A DNA stretch of 64,000 nucleotides from Pedobacter sp. PF22-3 (GCF_026239555.1 NZ_JAPIVP010000009.1:1-64000); one strand, 5' to 3'. Positions 46,833 through 54,983 are shown, counted from the stretch's first letter. Program-made: numbers and translations. Notes: generated by a model not told the origin, from the letters alone.

Positions 46833-47589
46833 TTAAAAATATGTCTGAATGCGCTAACCTCGTCAAAAGGAAATGTTTATAGGCATCGCGATGGGCTGCT
46901 TTGCTATCAAAGTTCGTTTCGCCTTCCAGCCAGTCATCAGGAATCAGATTAATTACGGCGGCTATCTTTTCAGGATTAAGTAATTTACGAAATTCTTCAT
47001 TTACACTTTCCAACTCAGAGGCCCATGGCAATAATACATGGTCTTTTACCAAAATGAAAGGTTTAATGGCCTGTTCCTCCCAATTTTGCCAGGAATGATG
47101 AAAATACAATGCAGCGCCATGATCTATTAGCCAAAGTTCTTTATGCCACAGTAACATATTCGTATTTCTGCAGGTGCGATCCATATTGGTTAAAAAACAA
47201 TCAAGCCATACAATCTGCGAAGCGAGTTTGGCATCTACTGTAGTTACCGTTGGATCGAATGTTATTGCTCCCGATAGATAGTGTAATGCCAAATTTAAAC
47301 CTACACTGGCTTTTAGCAGGTCCTGAATTTCTTCGTCGGGCTCTGTTCTCCCAAAAGCTTCATCCAAATTGGCAAAAACCAACTCAGGTACGCGCAAACC
47401 CAGGTAGCGGGCAATTTCGCCGCCAATCAGTTCGGCAATTAAAGCCCTGGTGCCCTGCCCTGCTCCTCTAAATTTCAGTACATATAAAAAGTTATCATCA
47501 GCCTCTGCAATGGCAGGCATAGAGCCACCTTCGCGCAAAGGCGTAACGTATCTGGTTACATTTACCGTTCTAAGTTGTAAATCGTTCAT
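46798..47589 (-). CDS. HipA-like kinase family protein
   Basis: 263 residues. ATP-site Lys39 in YVLKFRG, catalytic segment NMDRTCRNTN (Asp137, Asn142) and metal-binding IDHGAAL (Asp156) follow the HipA kinase fold (pfam HipA_2). HipA in E. coli phosphorylates GltX to cause dormancy; this divergent group has no characterised target that I know of. It lacks the usual HipB partner and instead overlaps a DUF3037 gene. ATG start. Promoter candidate TAAATTTG at 47643-47650. Confidence 0.88.
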   Translation of the reverse strand: MNDLQLRTVNVTRYVTPLREGGSMPAIAEADDNFLYVLKFRGAGQGTRALIAELIGGEIARYLGLRVPELVFANLDEAFGRTEPDEEIQDLLKASVGLNLALHYLSGAITFDPTVTTVDAKLASQIVWLDCFLTNMDRTCRNTNMLLWHKELWLIDHGAALYFHHSWQNWEEQAIKPFILVKDHVLLPWASELESVNEEFRKLLNPEKIAAVINLIPDDWLEGETNFDSKAAHRDAYKHFLLTRLAHSDIFLNEAQHAREILI

Positions 47590-47642
47590 ATTTGAAGATA
47601 GAATGGTAACTTATTTATTTATGCACAATTCTAAACTTGGTG

Positions 47643-47650
47643 CAAATTTA
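47643..47650 (-). promoter_or_regulatory. candidate promoter -7 box for the HipA-like/DUF3037 operon
   Basis: Minus-strand TAAATTTG matches TAnnTTTG, about 53 nt before the ATG at 47589. No clear -33 TTG. Confidence 0.45.
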
Positions 47651-47869
47651 GCAGATTTACAACAATAAATTGGTCAAAGTTTAGTCGTAAAGATCCTAAA
47701 TGGAATCTAATGGCTAATCTTCAATAGTCTTTTAGAAATTAAAAGAAGAACTAAAGGGGATTTTTGAACCAGTAATATTTTCTATTGGTTTCGATTAAAT
47801 TCAGGCATCTTATTTTACGTATAATTATACTTACCATTGACGATAATAACTAAATAATATTTTCACTGT

Positions 47870-47895
47870 TGAGAAGGAACGACGAAGCCTTCTCA
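47870..47895. repeat. dispersed hairpin repeat in the 47.6-48.0 kb gap
   Basis: TGAGAAGG (47870-47877) and CCTTCTCA (47888-47895) form an 8-bp stem with a ten-base loop. The gap 47590-48016 otherwise contains no gene I can support, only AT-rich sequence. Confidence 0.6.
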
Positions 47896-48016
47896 CAATG
47901 ACGATGTCTTAAGGAACCAAAGGCCTTTAATTCACCTCTTCATAGTTAAACCTTTTCAGATATGAATAACTACTGATAGCTTTGCAAACTCAATGATCTT
48001 ATTATTCTATTCGATT

Positions 48017-48205
48017 TTAATCGTGACCCAAATAAGCAATGCCTGCAGGAGTGATGGCAGATGACCATTGCACCGATTCGCGGTTAATTTTAATTAAGCC
48101 CATACTTTCTAATTCTTCATATTCTTCTTCCATCCCACCCAAAACAGAAGAACTAACCTGTTGATTGATTACCTCAAGTAGAGATATGATTTCTGATCTT
48201 TCCAT
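48017..48205 (-). CDS. small hypothetical protein, winged-helix-like
   Basis: 62 residues: MERSEIISLLEVINQQ, an acidic helix EEEYEELESMGLIKI, and a turn ITPAGIAYLGHD. The last part resembles the helix-wing end of MarR/PadR-type small DNA-binding domains but is too short to be sure. Cytoplasmic. Monocistronic, convergent with nothing close. Moderately convincing as a real gene. Confidence 0.5.
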   Translation of the reverse strand: MERSEIISLLEVINQQVSSSVLGGMEEEYEELESMGLIKINRESVQWSSAITPAGIAYLGHD

Positions 48206-48316
48206 AACATTATGAATTAGCTATAATCTAATTAACATAAATATAGTTAAAATGTTTATGGCTAATTAAACATTTTCAAGGGATTAAGGTTGTATTTATA
48301 TCCCGATTAAATAACT

Positions 48317-48697
48317 ATGGAAACAAACCTTTATTACCTTTTTTTTATGGCTTTGCCTGTAGCCTGTATCGCCTGGACAGTTACCAAGGAAGAGATCTTC
48401 AGAGAGGCACGCGAATTTTGTGTAGACCGTTCTAAAAACTGCAATAAGTTGGTGAAAAGAAAGTTTTTTTATGTATTTACATGTGAATACTGCTTTAGTC
48501 ACTATGTAACCTTGATTTTGCTTTTTATTACCAAATTCACTTTAATTTATCCAGATTGGCGCGGCTATGTCATTGCTTTTTTTTCGATAGTATGGGTGGC
48601 CAATGTTTACATGAGTTTATATAACATTATCCGTATTGATTTGAAAAAAGAAAAAATCAAAGTTCAAAAAGAAGAATCAGCACTTAAAAATGATTGA
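48317..48697 (+). CDS. membrane protein with CxxC-type motif
   Basis: 126 residues, two to three hydrophobic helices (3-22, 55-74, 84-106). Between them is the motif FTCEYCFSHYVT (Cys-x2-Cys-x2-His), followed by a charged C-terminal tail. This resembles DUF1360-type small membrane proteins with a CxxC before a helix, though I cannot assign a family with certainty. It precedes the KTSC gene by 44 nt on the same strand. Confidence 0.65.
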   Translation: METNLYYLFFMALPVACIAWTVTKEEIFREAREFCVDRSKNCNKLVKRKFFYVFTCEYCFSHYVTLILLFITKFTLIYPDWRGYVIAFFSIVWVANVYMSLYNIIRIDLKKEKIKVQKEESALKND

Positions 48698-48741
48698 AAC
48701 CAATTATAATGGTTGCTGTTTTATAGTAATAACCTGTTTTT

Positions 48742-48945
48742 ATGCCATCATCAGTAATCAAATATTTCAGTTATGATGAAGTTACAAAAACATTAAAAAT
48801 CATTTTTGTAACCAACATGGTTTATCTGTACCAAAATGTTCCAGAAAAGGCTTACAAGATGTTAAAGGCATCTGGATCAAAAGGGCGATATTTTAACAGC
48901 AACATTAAAGATAAATATAAATTCCAGAAACTAGAGGAAGAATAA
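48742..48945 (+). CDS. KTSC domain protein
   Basis: 67 residues; the whole protein is one KTSC domain (about 3-60), seen in IKYFSYDEVTKTLKIIFV and YQNVPEKAYKMLKASGSKGRYFN. The domain is named from lysyl-tRNA synthetase C-termini and may bind nucleic acid; its role as a free protein is unknown. One base separates its stop from the next start, so it is co-translated with the Nei-like glycosylase gene. Confidence 0.88.
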   Translation: MPSSVIKYFSYDEVTKTLKIIFVTNMVYLYQNVPEKAYKMLKASGSKGRYFNSNIKDKYKFQKLEEE

Positions 48946-48946
48946 T

Positions 48947-49684
48947 ATGCCCGAAGGTCCATCAATCGTAATATTAAAAGATTTAATCAAGGAGCTCCAT
49001 CTGGGCAAGCCTGAAGTGCTTGAAGTTACTGGTAATGTAAAAAATTTTGATAAGGATAGATTACTCCATCAAAAGGTTGAAGATTTTAAGAGCTGGGGAA
49101 AACATTTTTTGATCTGCTTTAACGATTTCACCGTCCGGATACATTTTATGCTGTTTGGCAGCTATTTAATTAACGAACGTAAAAAAACGGCCGTAAAACT
49201 GGGGCTTATCTTTAAAAAAGATGAATTAAATTTCTACACCTGCAAAGTCGACCTGTTGGAAGGAAATGTTAACGAACATTATACCTGGCAAAACGATGTG
49301 ATGGCTGATGAATGGAGTAGCAGCACAGCGATTAAAAAGTTAAAAGAAAAACCCAACGCACTGGTTTGCGACGTATTGCTTGATCAGCAGGTTTTTAGTG
49401 GAGTGGGCAACATTATTAAAAATGAAGTTTTATATCGTGCCCGTATACATCCCTTAAACAAAATTGAAGATTTACCAACTGCAAAATTGAAGGCATTGGT
49501 TAATGAGTCCAGGAATTATAGTTTTGATTTTTTAAAATGGAAAAAGGAGAATGCATTAAGTAAACATTGGGAGGTATATAGTCAGAAAGAATGCCCTCTC
49601 AAGCACAAAATAAACAAAAAGGAACTGGGTAAAACACACCGTCAGACTTATTTTTGTGAAAAATGCCAGAAAATTTATAAATAA
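48947..49684 (+). CDS. Fpg/Nei-like DNA glycosylase
   Basis: 245 residues. N-terminus MPEGPSIVILK has the Pro2-Glu3 catalytic start of the family, with the lysine in WGKHFLIC and the helix-two-turn-helix signature QQVFSGVGNIIKNEVLYRARIHP. The C-terminal zinc site is unusual: CPLKH...CEKC, giving a Cys-x3-His/Cys-x2-Cys pattern. It removes oxidised bases from DNA with AP-lyase activity. It forms a small operon with the KTSC gene. Confidence 0.9.
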   Translation: MPEGPSIVILKDLIKELHLGKPEVLEVTGNVKNFDKDRLLHQKVEDFKSWGKHFLICFNDFTVRIHFMLFGSYLINERKKTAVKLGLIFKKDELNFYTCKVDLLEGNVNEHYTWQNDVMADEWSSSTAIKKLKEKPNALVCDVLLDQQVFSGVGNIIKNEVLYRARIHPLNKIEDLPTAKLKALVNESRNYSFDFLKWKKENALSKHWEVYSQKECPLKHKINKKELGKTHRQTYFCEKCQKIYK

Positions 49685-49826
49685 ATCAAAAAATATTTCA
49701 GCATGAAGTCTTCGGCAGTTAAATCATAAAACACTAGATACTAATAGATTAACAAATAAGACTTATCTACTTGTTCTACGAACTATAATCTTAAAGTAAA
49801 AGAAATGTTATTATTCAATTAAAATA

Positions 49827-49857
49827 TTTGGATTTTTCTAAACATGACCTATATTTG
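49827..49857 (+). promoter_or_regulatory. perfect promoter for a short transcript
   Basis: TTTG at 49827-49830, a 19-nt spacer, then TATATTTG at 49850-49857: an exact Bacteroidota consensus. No plus-strand gene follows; the transcript would end in the hairpin at 49883-49915. Confidence 0.75.
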
Positions 49858-49860
49858 TCC

Positions 49861-49915
49861 TCGAGAGCGTTAATTTAGATGCGGGTATATGGCTTAGGCT
49901 ATATGCCCGTTTTTT
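49861..49915 (+). ncRNA. candidate small RNA, antisense to the idi 3' end
   Basis: From the predicted start near 49861 to the T tract at 49910-49915 gives an RNA of about 55 nt. The 3' hairpin (49883-49908: GGGTATATGGC against GCTATATGCCC) has an 11-bp stem with one G-U pair, loop TTAG, then six T. It overlaps the last three bases of idi on the other strand. I see no open frame worth calling: the ATG at 49879 runs through the hairpin against idi. The hairpin is strand-specific because the G-U pair becomes a C-A mismatch on the minus strand. Confidence 0.6.
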
Positions 49916-50435
49916 GTTTAGCCGTTGATGCATGTGCAATTACTTCATCCAAACAGATTCTTAACCACGGTGTATAGGCACTTGGATTCACTGCAATATC
50001 CTTTTTTAAAGTATCCAAATCAATATATTTAAAAGATTCTACTTCTTCTTTGTTGATCACCGGCAATTCATTACTCATACCAAAATAAACGTGGTCTATT
50101 TCATGTTCAGTTAAACCGTTTTCGAATGATGCCTTATAGGTAAATTTAAACAGAAAGTTTAATTCACAATCCATACCCATTTCCTCGATTAACCTTCTTT
50201 TAGCTGCATTTATATTGCTTTCGCCGATCCGCGGATGGCTGCAACAGGTATTCGTCCATAAGCCCCTCGAATGATATTTGCTCATCGCTCTTTGCTGGAG
50301 CAACAATTCGCGTTTAGAATTAAAAATAAAAACAGAAAAGGCGCGGTGTAATAAACCTTTTTCGTGTGCTTCCATTTTATCCATCTGCCCTTTCGGCACA
50401 TCATTCACATCTACCAGAATAACTTGCTCTTCCAT
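49899..50435 (-). CDS. idi: isopentenyl-diphosphate delta-isomerase, type I
   Basis: 178 residues with a Nudix fold; isomerises IPP and DMAPP for terpenoid and carotenoid synthesis. Catalytic Cys in TNTCCSHPRIG, the Nudix-type AAKRRLIEEMGMDCEL and the acidic site in GLTEHEIDHVYFG are present. Third gene of the carH-crtB-idi operon; its ATG abuts the crtB stop (TAAATG). Its 3' end overlaps the candidate small RNA. Confidence 0.96.
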   Translation of the reverse strand: MEEQVILVDVNDVPKGQMDKMEAHEKGLLHRAFSVFIFNSKRELLLQQRAMSKYHSRGLWTNTCCSHPRIGESNINAAKRRLIEEMGMDCELNFLFKFTYKASFENGLTEHEIDHVYFGMSNELPVINKEEVESFKYIDLDTLKKDIAVNPSAYTPWLRICLDEVIAHASTAKQKTGI

Positions 50436-51272
50436 TTAAATTACATTTAACTTATTTCTGATAATCGAATCGAACATCAAACCCACTTTATGGGTATTCG
50501 AAATCCTGATCCGTTCGGTCATGATCTTTTCGGCACTCAAGCGCTTTATTTTCGCGAATAATTTTTTATAATAGATATAAGACAAATACACACCATTTCT
50601 TGAAGTAGCAGGCAGCAGCTTAATACCGGTTAATGCCATGGCAAATTCGGCCTCAATCTCTTTTTCTATTTCTCTTTTTTGTCGATCGCAGAATAATGCT
50701 AGATTAACATTGGGAAAATAATTTCGGCTAAGTGTTTGGTGATCAGCTTTAACATCCCTTAAAAAGTTAACTTTTTGAAATGCAGAACCCAATTTCATTG
50801 CGTAAGGTTTCAGATACTCATAATCTACATCACCTCCATGAGTAAAAACTTTTAAACACATCAACCCTACTACCTCTGCCGAACCTAAAATATAATCGTT
50901 ATAAAGTTCTGGCGTGTATTTTTGTGTAGAAAGGTCCATCTCCATGCTTTTCAGGAAAAGAACAATCAATTCTTCATCTATCTGATATTGATTTACAACC
51001 TTTTGAAATGAATTTAAAATAGGGTTTAAGCTAATGCCCAGGTTAATGGCTTCAAAAGTATCTTCCTTAAATTTTGCCAATAAAAATTTCTTGTCATATT
51101 GATGAAAGCTATCTACAATTTCATCTGCCAAACGCACAAAGCCATAAATGGCATGTATGGGTTGGCGTATTTTTTTACCAAGAAAATAAATGCCATAAGA
51201 AAAGCTGGTGCTGTATAACTTAGTGGTAAGCCGGCTACAATCGCCAGATAATTGATCAAAGAGTTCTTTCAT
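50436..51272 (-). CDS. crtB: phytoene synthase
   Basis: 278 residues, squalene/phytoene synthase family. The two Asp-rich prenyl-binding motifs are FVRLADEIVD (Asp50, Asp54) and the later FLRDVKAD. Condenses two geranylgeranyl diphosphates to phytoene, the first carotenoid step. No crtI, crtY or crtE lies in the window. It overlaps the upstream carH by ATGA and abuts idi downstream, so the three are co-translated. Confidence 0.95.
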   Translation of the reverse strand: MKELFDQLSGDCSRLTTKLYSTSFSYGIYFLGKKIRQPIHAIYGFVRLADEIVDSFHQYDKKFLLAKFKEDTFEAINLGISLNPILNSFQKVVNQYQIDEELIVLFLKSMEMDLSTQKYTPELYNDYILGSAEVVGLMCLKVFTHGGDVDYEYLKPYAMKLGSAFQKVNFLRDVKADHQTLSRNYFPNVNLALFCDRQKREIEKEIEAEFAMALTGIKLLPATSRNGVYLSYIYYKKLFAKIKRLSAEKIMTERIRISNTHKVGLMFDSIIRNKLNVI

Positions 51273-52162
51273 GTATTAAGAGGTGATGCTATAGTTTTTT
51301 CAAATTCATCAAGTGTTTTAATCCAGTTGATGTGATCGATATGGTTTAGCTTGCCGATAACCTCACTATTACCAGCAAGATGGATTTTTGCGGTTGAGCA
51401 TATTTCAGACAATCGATCTATATAATGTTGTGCTGCAGGCGCCAATCGCGATTTGATCATAAAAAGCATAACATGGTCTACATTTAAGGTTGAAAATATG
51501 CGCTTAATCGAATCCAAAGGAACTTTGCTGCCTAGAAAAATAACATGATGATGTTGCATCCTCAGCATATAGCTGGCAAACAACAGCCCAATATCGTGAT
51601 CCTCATCTTCAGGTAAAAAAAGCAGCCATTTCTGACCAGAATGCCCATGTAAGGAAAGATAATTGATATGGGTAAATATTTTTTGGCGAATAATATTGGA
51701 TAAAAAATGCTCATGCGCAGGGCAGATATCATCTTTTCTCCACATTAATCCAAGGCGTAATAACAATGGATAAATTATTTTCCGGTAGCAGTCAGCAAGT
51801 CCAAATTGGTCAATACTTTCATCAATTAATTGGTTGAAAGCGTGCTCATTAAAAGCTAGTCCGTACCTGATCAATTCACCTACGTAATAATCATCATCCT
51901 TATCGCCAGAAGAATAATAAAACTGTTGATCAAGAAGTTCGTCAATTTCGCTATCAGAAAGGCTGCAGATTTTAGAGATTTTTAAGCCACTTTTATTTAA
52001 ACTTACAATATTTAACAGTTTTCTGAGCTGCTGATCATCATAAAACCGTGTATTTCCTTGAGATCGCAACGGACTCAACGCATTGTAACGCTGCTCCCAG
52101 ATCCTAATGGTGTGAGAATGAATGCCCGAAAGCTGCTCAAGATCTGCGATGGAGTAAGTCAT
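51269..52162 (-). CDS. carH: MerR-type regulator with B12-binding domain (CarH/LitR-like)
   Basis: 297 residues. The N-terminal MerR wing (1-68) starts MTYSIADLEQLSGIHSHTIR. The cobalamin-binding part has W141-x9-E151-H152, matching the CarH W-x9-EH lid, and E187-x-H189-x-x-G192, the lower axial His motif. In Thermus CarH a His directly after the Trp gives the upper ligand after light exposure; here that position is Arg142. CarH is a dark-state repressor released by light-induced B12 cleavage. It heads the carH-crtB-idi operon and presumably regulates it and itself. Confidence 0.9.
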   Translation of the reverse strand: MTYSIADLEQLSGIHSHTIRIWEQRYNALSPLRSQGNTRFYDDQQLRKLLNIVSLNKSGLKISKICSLSDSEIDELLDQQFYYSSGDKDDDYYVGELIRYGLAFNEHAFNQLIDESIDQFGLADCYRKIIYPLLLRLGLMWRKDDICPAHEHFLSNIIRQKIFTHINYLSLHGHSGQKWLLFLPEDEDHDIGLLFASYMLRMQHHHVIFLGSKVPLDSIKRIFSTLNVDHVMLFMIKSRLAPAAQHYIDRLSEICSTAKIHLAGNSEVIGKLNHIDHINWIKTLDEFEKTIASPLNT

Positions 52163-52165
52163 TGT

Positions 52166-52200
52166 TTTGTTTAAATATATCTAATAAAAACTTAAACAAA
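52166..52200. promoter_or_regulatory. inverted repeat upstream of carH, possible operator
   Basis: TTTGTTTAA (52166-52174) and TTAAACAAA (52192-52200) are perfect inverted arms with a 17-nt spacer, directly before the carH ATG and over the region where its promoter must lie. A plausible autoregulatory site for CarH, by position and symmetry only. Confidence 0.5.
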
Positions 52201-52349
52201 AAAGAAGAACGAAAAGTTTTTCAGGAAATGTACAGCGAATTTTGCTTAACCACCAGATTTATATTGTTAGGTAAGGTGAAATGCTAAAACGAAGAGTAAA
52301 CGTTTATGATAAATAATCTCCAAGGATCAGAATACTAACAAATAGTCGG

Positions 52350-52625
52350 TTAAAATATCTTTTCAGTAAGCAATACTCCTCTTTCCCCATTACCTGTTTC
52401 TATGGTGTGCACATTTTTGTAAGAATGACTGAAGAAATCGTAGCCGTGCTCTCTCTGCTTAATTGCTACCGTGCTTACCGGATACTTTAAGTTTGTTTGC
52501 ATGCATAGCAAACTACCATTAGCCAGCAGGAGAAAATCGCAATCGTAACCTTGTTCCTGGAGTTCAATAACCTTTTTTGTAATGGATACGTTTAATCTGT
52601 TCGTTATACGGATGCTGTTTTTCAT
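52350..52625 (-). CDS. small hypothetical protein
   Basis: 91 residues, no recognised family. Sequence is mixed alpha-beta: MKNSIRITNRLNVSITKKVI, then DCDFLLLANGSLLCMQTNLKYPVSTVAIKQRE. No signal peptide or membrane helix. It lies upstream of carH (187 nt) on the same strand but with a separate leader region, so co-transcription is uncertain. Start is ATG. Confidence 0.6.
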   Translation of the reverse strand: MKNSIRITNRLNVSITKKVIELQEQGYDCDFLLLANGSLLCMQTNLKYPVSTVAIKQREHGYDFFSHSYKNVHTIETGNGERGVLLTEKIF

Positions 52626-52983
52626 GGAAATGTTGTTTTAGAGAATTAGGTATAATTATTCTGCTTACTAAATATAAGCTATTAATAGCAACTATCCAAA
52701 TTACAATATATTATTAATCAATTAATTAAACATTTTTTTCAATAATTTTCTGCGCTGTGCTGTTTCTTACCTAAAAAACAGATGCTATCATAAAAGGGAT
52801 CCCTATAAAAATAAAAAATATGAAGTTTAAAACCATTCGCAGCGTAATCAGCCCCTAAATTCAATCATACATTGCCAAAAAAAGCCATCTTGTTTCTCAA
52901 ATACATAAAAGTACTTCCATAATGTGTTTTTTTTTCATTTTACTTGATGAAATTGTATTTTGCAATAATTAAACCTATAAAAA
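52626..52983. other. 358-nt AT-rich intergenic region
   Basis: No gene, RNA or repeat identified. It separates the divergent 52350-52625 gene and the LytTR regulator; the sequence GTATTTTG near 52955 resembles a degenerate -7 box for the latter. Confidence 0.4.
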
Positions 52984-53742
52984 ATGTCAATAAGTTGTAT
53001 TGCTATTGATGATGATCATCATTGCCTGGAGAATTTAATGGCATATATGGAAAAGCTACCAGATTTAAAGCTTATCCAAACTTTTACTGAACCACTCCAA
53101 GCCCTTGCAGAAATATCGCTATCTAATCCTGTCGACATTATTTTTATGGATATCGAAATGCCTTCGCTGTCCGGAATAGAACTGGCGGGTTTATTAAGGC
53201 AAAAAACGAAATACCTGGTTTTTACCACTGCACACTCAAGGTATGCTATCGATGCTTTTAAAGTTCAGGCTGATGCTTATTTGCTTAAACCCTACTCCAT
53301 TATACATTTAGCCAAAACAATAAATAACCTTTATCCAACCGGTACAAAAGCAAAACATCCTTTTTCAATTTTAGATGATCATTTCTTCTATATCCCGATA
53401 AAAGGCGAAAATAGCGATTTGATAAGAATAGATCTGAATGAGCTCATTGCCACAGAAGAGATAGGTGAAGATATTCAGTTTAAAACTACAAAAAGTACTT
53501 TTTTAAGTTCGAAATATAACTTTACCAAAACTTTAAAAATATTGAAAGAAAATTCTTCATTTATTCAGGTTACGCCTACTGTTGTGATTTCGAAGCAGCA
53601 CATTAAAAGTGTTCTTGATGATAAAGTACTGCTTTCCAGTGAAACATCCTTTACAGTTTCAGAAAGCTATATAGAACCCTTTGCAAATTTTCTCAAGAAC
53701 AATTCCTTACAGAAAAATCCTCACCCAGGTACAATTTTGTAG
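52984..53742 (+). CDS. LytTR-family response regulator
   Basis: 252 residues. Receiver domain with Asp56 in IIFMDIEMP and Lys102 in YLLKPYS, then a LytTR DNA-binding domain (about 150-240) reading LIATEEIGEDIQFKTT and FIQVTPTVVISKQHIKSVL. A sensor histidine kinase is not adjacent, so it is an orphan regulator. It typically binds imperfect direct repeats near its targets. ATG start. Confidence 0.92.
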   Translation: MSISCIAIDDDHHCLENLMAYMEKLPDLKLIQTFTEPLQALAEISLSNPVDIIFMDIEMPSLSGIELAGLLRQKTKYLVFTTAHSRYAIDAFKVQADAYLLKPYSIIHLAKTINNLYPTGTKAKHPFSILDDHFFYIPIKGENSDLIRIDLNELIATEEIGEDIQFKTTKSTFLSSKYNFTKTLKILKENSSFIQVTPTVVISKQHIKSVLDDKVLLSSETSFTVSESYIEPFANFLKNNSLQKNPHPGTIL

Positions 53743-53853
53743 TGTTTGGCCAACCATTATCAGTTTCTTCTCTATATTTTGAAGTAGATTGAAACATTAC
53801 TGCCAAAACATTGTATTAGAATAATCTATTTATTAATAATTGATTGATCTGTT

Positions 53854-54216
53854 TTGAAAAGAGTGTTGGTTGTGGATGATGATCCAGATGTATTAGAAGT
53901 TTTCCAGGAAGTATTAGAAACTGAACATTATAAGGTTTACCCACTACTTTCGCCGCGGTATATTTTTAAAACCATTAAAGATTTTAGACCCGATTTGATT
54001 ATTCTGGACATTATGTTGAATGGAATGGATGGGCGTGCCGTGTTTAAAGAACTGAAACAAAATGCTGAAACAGCAGGCATACCTATTATTATGGCATCAG
54101 CGAGGTATGATGAAAATTACATTACATCTCAAAAATATCATCCTGATGATTATTTGCAAAAACCCTTCAACATTGCAGATTTACTTCGAAAAGTAGGTGC
54201 ATTAATGGAAAACTAA
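53854..54216 (+). CDS. stand-alone response regulator receiver protein
   Basis: 120 residues, one CheY-like domain: VDDDPDVLEVF, phospho-acceptor Asp52 in LIILDIMLNGMDG, and Lys103 in YLQKPF. No output domain, so it acts through a partner protein or phosphorelay. The start is TTG at 53854 (alternatively GTG at 53863). It stands between the LytTR regulator and the barrel gene, both on the same strand; the barrel gene begins 10 nt after its stop. Confidence 0.88.
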   Translation: MKRVLVVDDDPDVLEVFQEVLETEHYKVYPLLSPRYIFKTIKDFRPDLIILDIMLNGMDGRAVFKELKQNAETAGIPIIMASARYDENYITSQKYHPDDYLQKPFNIADLLRKVGALMEN

Positions 54217-54226
54217 AAAAACAGAT

Positions 54227-54856
54227 ATGAAACCAAAACTACTAACAACCCTTTTACTGCTGTTTATGTTGGCATCAACCAAAATAATGGCACAAAACAG
54301 GCCTGACAAACTCTACTCGATGAGTGGCATTGGATTTGCATTCCCCATGGGTGAAACCTCAGACTATTTCAAGCCTAAGTTTTCAACATCTTTAGGCTTA
54401 AATCTGGGTTTGGGCGATAGCGGATTATTTCTTTATCCGAAAGTAAGTTTGCATGCTTTTACTTTTAACCAGATTACGCCCGATGCAGGATATACTTATA
54501 CCTTGCAAAAAGGAAGGGCAACCACCTATTTGCTAAATGTAGCATTAGGTTATCGTAAAATTGTAAACAAGTGGGCATTTTATGGCTTTGCGGGTGCTGG
54601 AGGAGGATTTATTCTTACCCCTCAGGCATCAGTTAATTCATCAAGTTTACAGGTCATACAGGAAAATAAATCAAATGGTTTAGGTATTGCCGAAGGTGGT
54701 GCCGGTATTGAATATAATATTGGTGGCGCTAATTTATTTGTGGAAGCCAGTTATATGTATGGTTTCAGTAAAATCCAGAACAGGACTTTTAATACCGTAC
54801 CGATATCTGTTGGTATTAAACCTAATTTAAGCAAATTGCTTAATAAACTTAAATAA
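54227..54856 (+). CDS. outer membrane beta-barrel protein
   Basis: 209 residues with signal peptide MKPKLLTTLLLLFMLASTKIMAQ. Alternating amphipathic strands and glycine turns (SLGLNLGLGDSGLFLYPKVSL, ALGYRKIVNKWAFYGFAGAGGG, VEASYMYGFSKIQ) are those of small OmpA/OmpW-like barrels. Function unknown. It starts 10 nt after the receiver gene, so is likely co-transcribed, and it ends at a strong terminator. Confidence 0.85.
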   Translation: MKPKLLTTLLLLFMLASTKIMAQNRPDKLYSMSGIGFAFPMGETSDYFKPKFSTSLGLNLGLGDSGLFLYPKVSLHAFTFNQITPDAGYTYTLQKGRATTYLLNVALGYRKIVNKWAFYGFAGAGGGFILTPQASVNSSSLQVIQENKSNGLGIAEGGAGIEYNIGGANLFVEASYMYGFSKIQNRTFNTVPISVGIKPNLSKLLNKLK

Positions 54857-54877
54857 CGGTTACATACAAAAAGGCAG

Positions 54878-54910
54878 AGCGACTACGTTAAATACTTAGT
54901 CGCTTTTTTT
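54878..54910 (+). terminator. Rho-independent terminator after the barrel gene
   Basis: AGCGACTA (54878-54885) pairs with TAGTCGCT (54897-54904) and is followed by seven T (54904-54910). It ends the regulator/barrel operon. Confidence 0.88.
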
Positions 54911-54934
54911 ATGCTAAAGAAATAATCAAAATAA

Positions 54935-54965
54935 TTTCCATACTAATTATTTTAGCATAAATTTG
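54935..54965 (+). promoter_or_regulatory. promoter of the exonuclease/GIY-YIG gene
   Basis: TAAATTTG at 54958-54965 matches TAnnTTTG; a near -33 TTTC lies at 54935-54938 with 19-nt spacing. The ATG is 19 nt downstream at 54984. Confidence 0.5.
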
Positions 54966-54983
54966 TAATTCAAATTATTCTTA

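Noticed and set aside
49879-49980. Small open frame starting at an ATG within the candidate sRNA
   Set aside because: It runs through the terminator hairpin and antisense to idi, so is unlikely to be translated.
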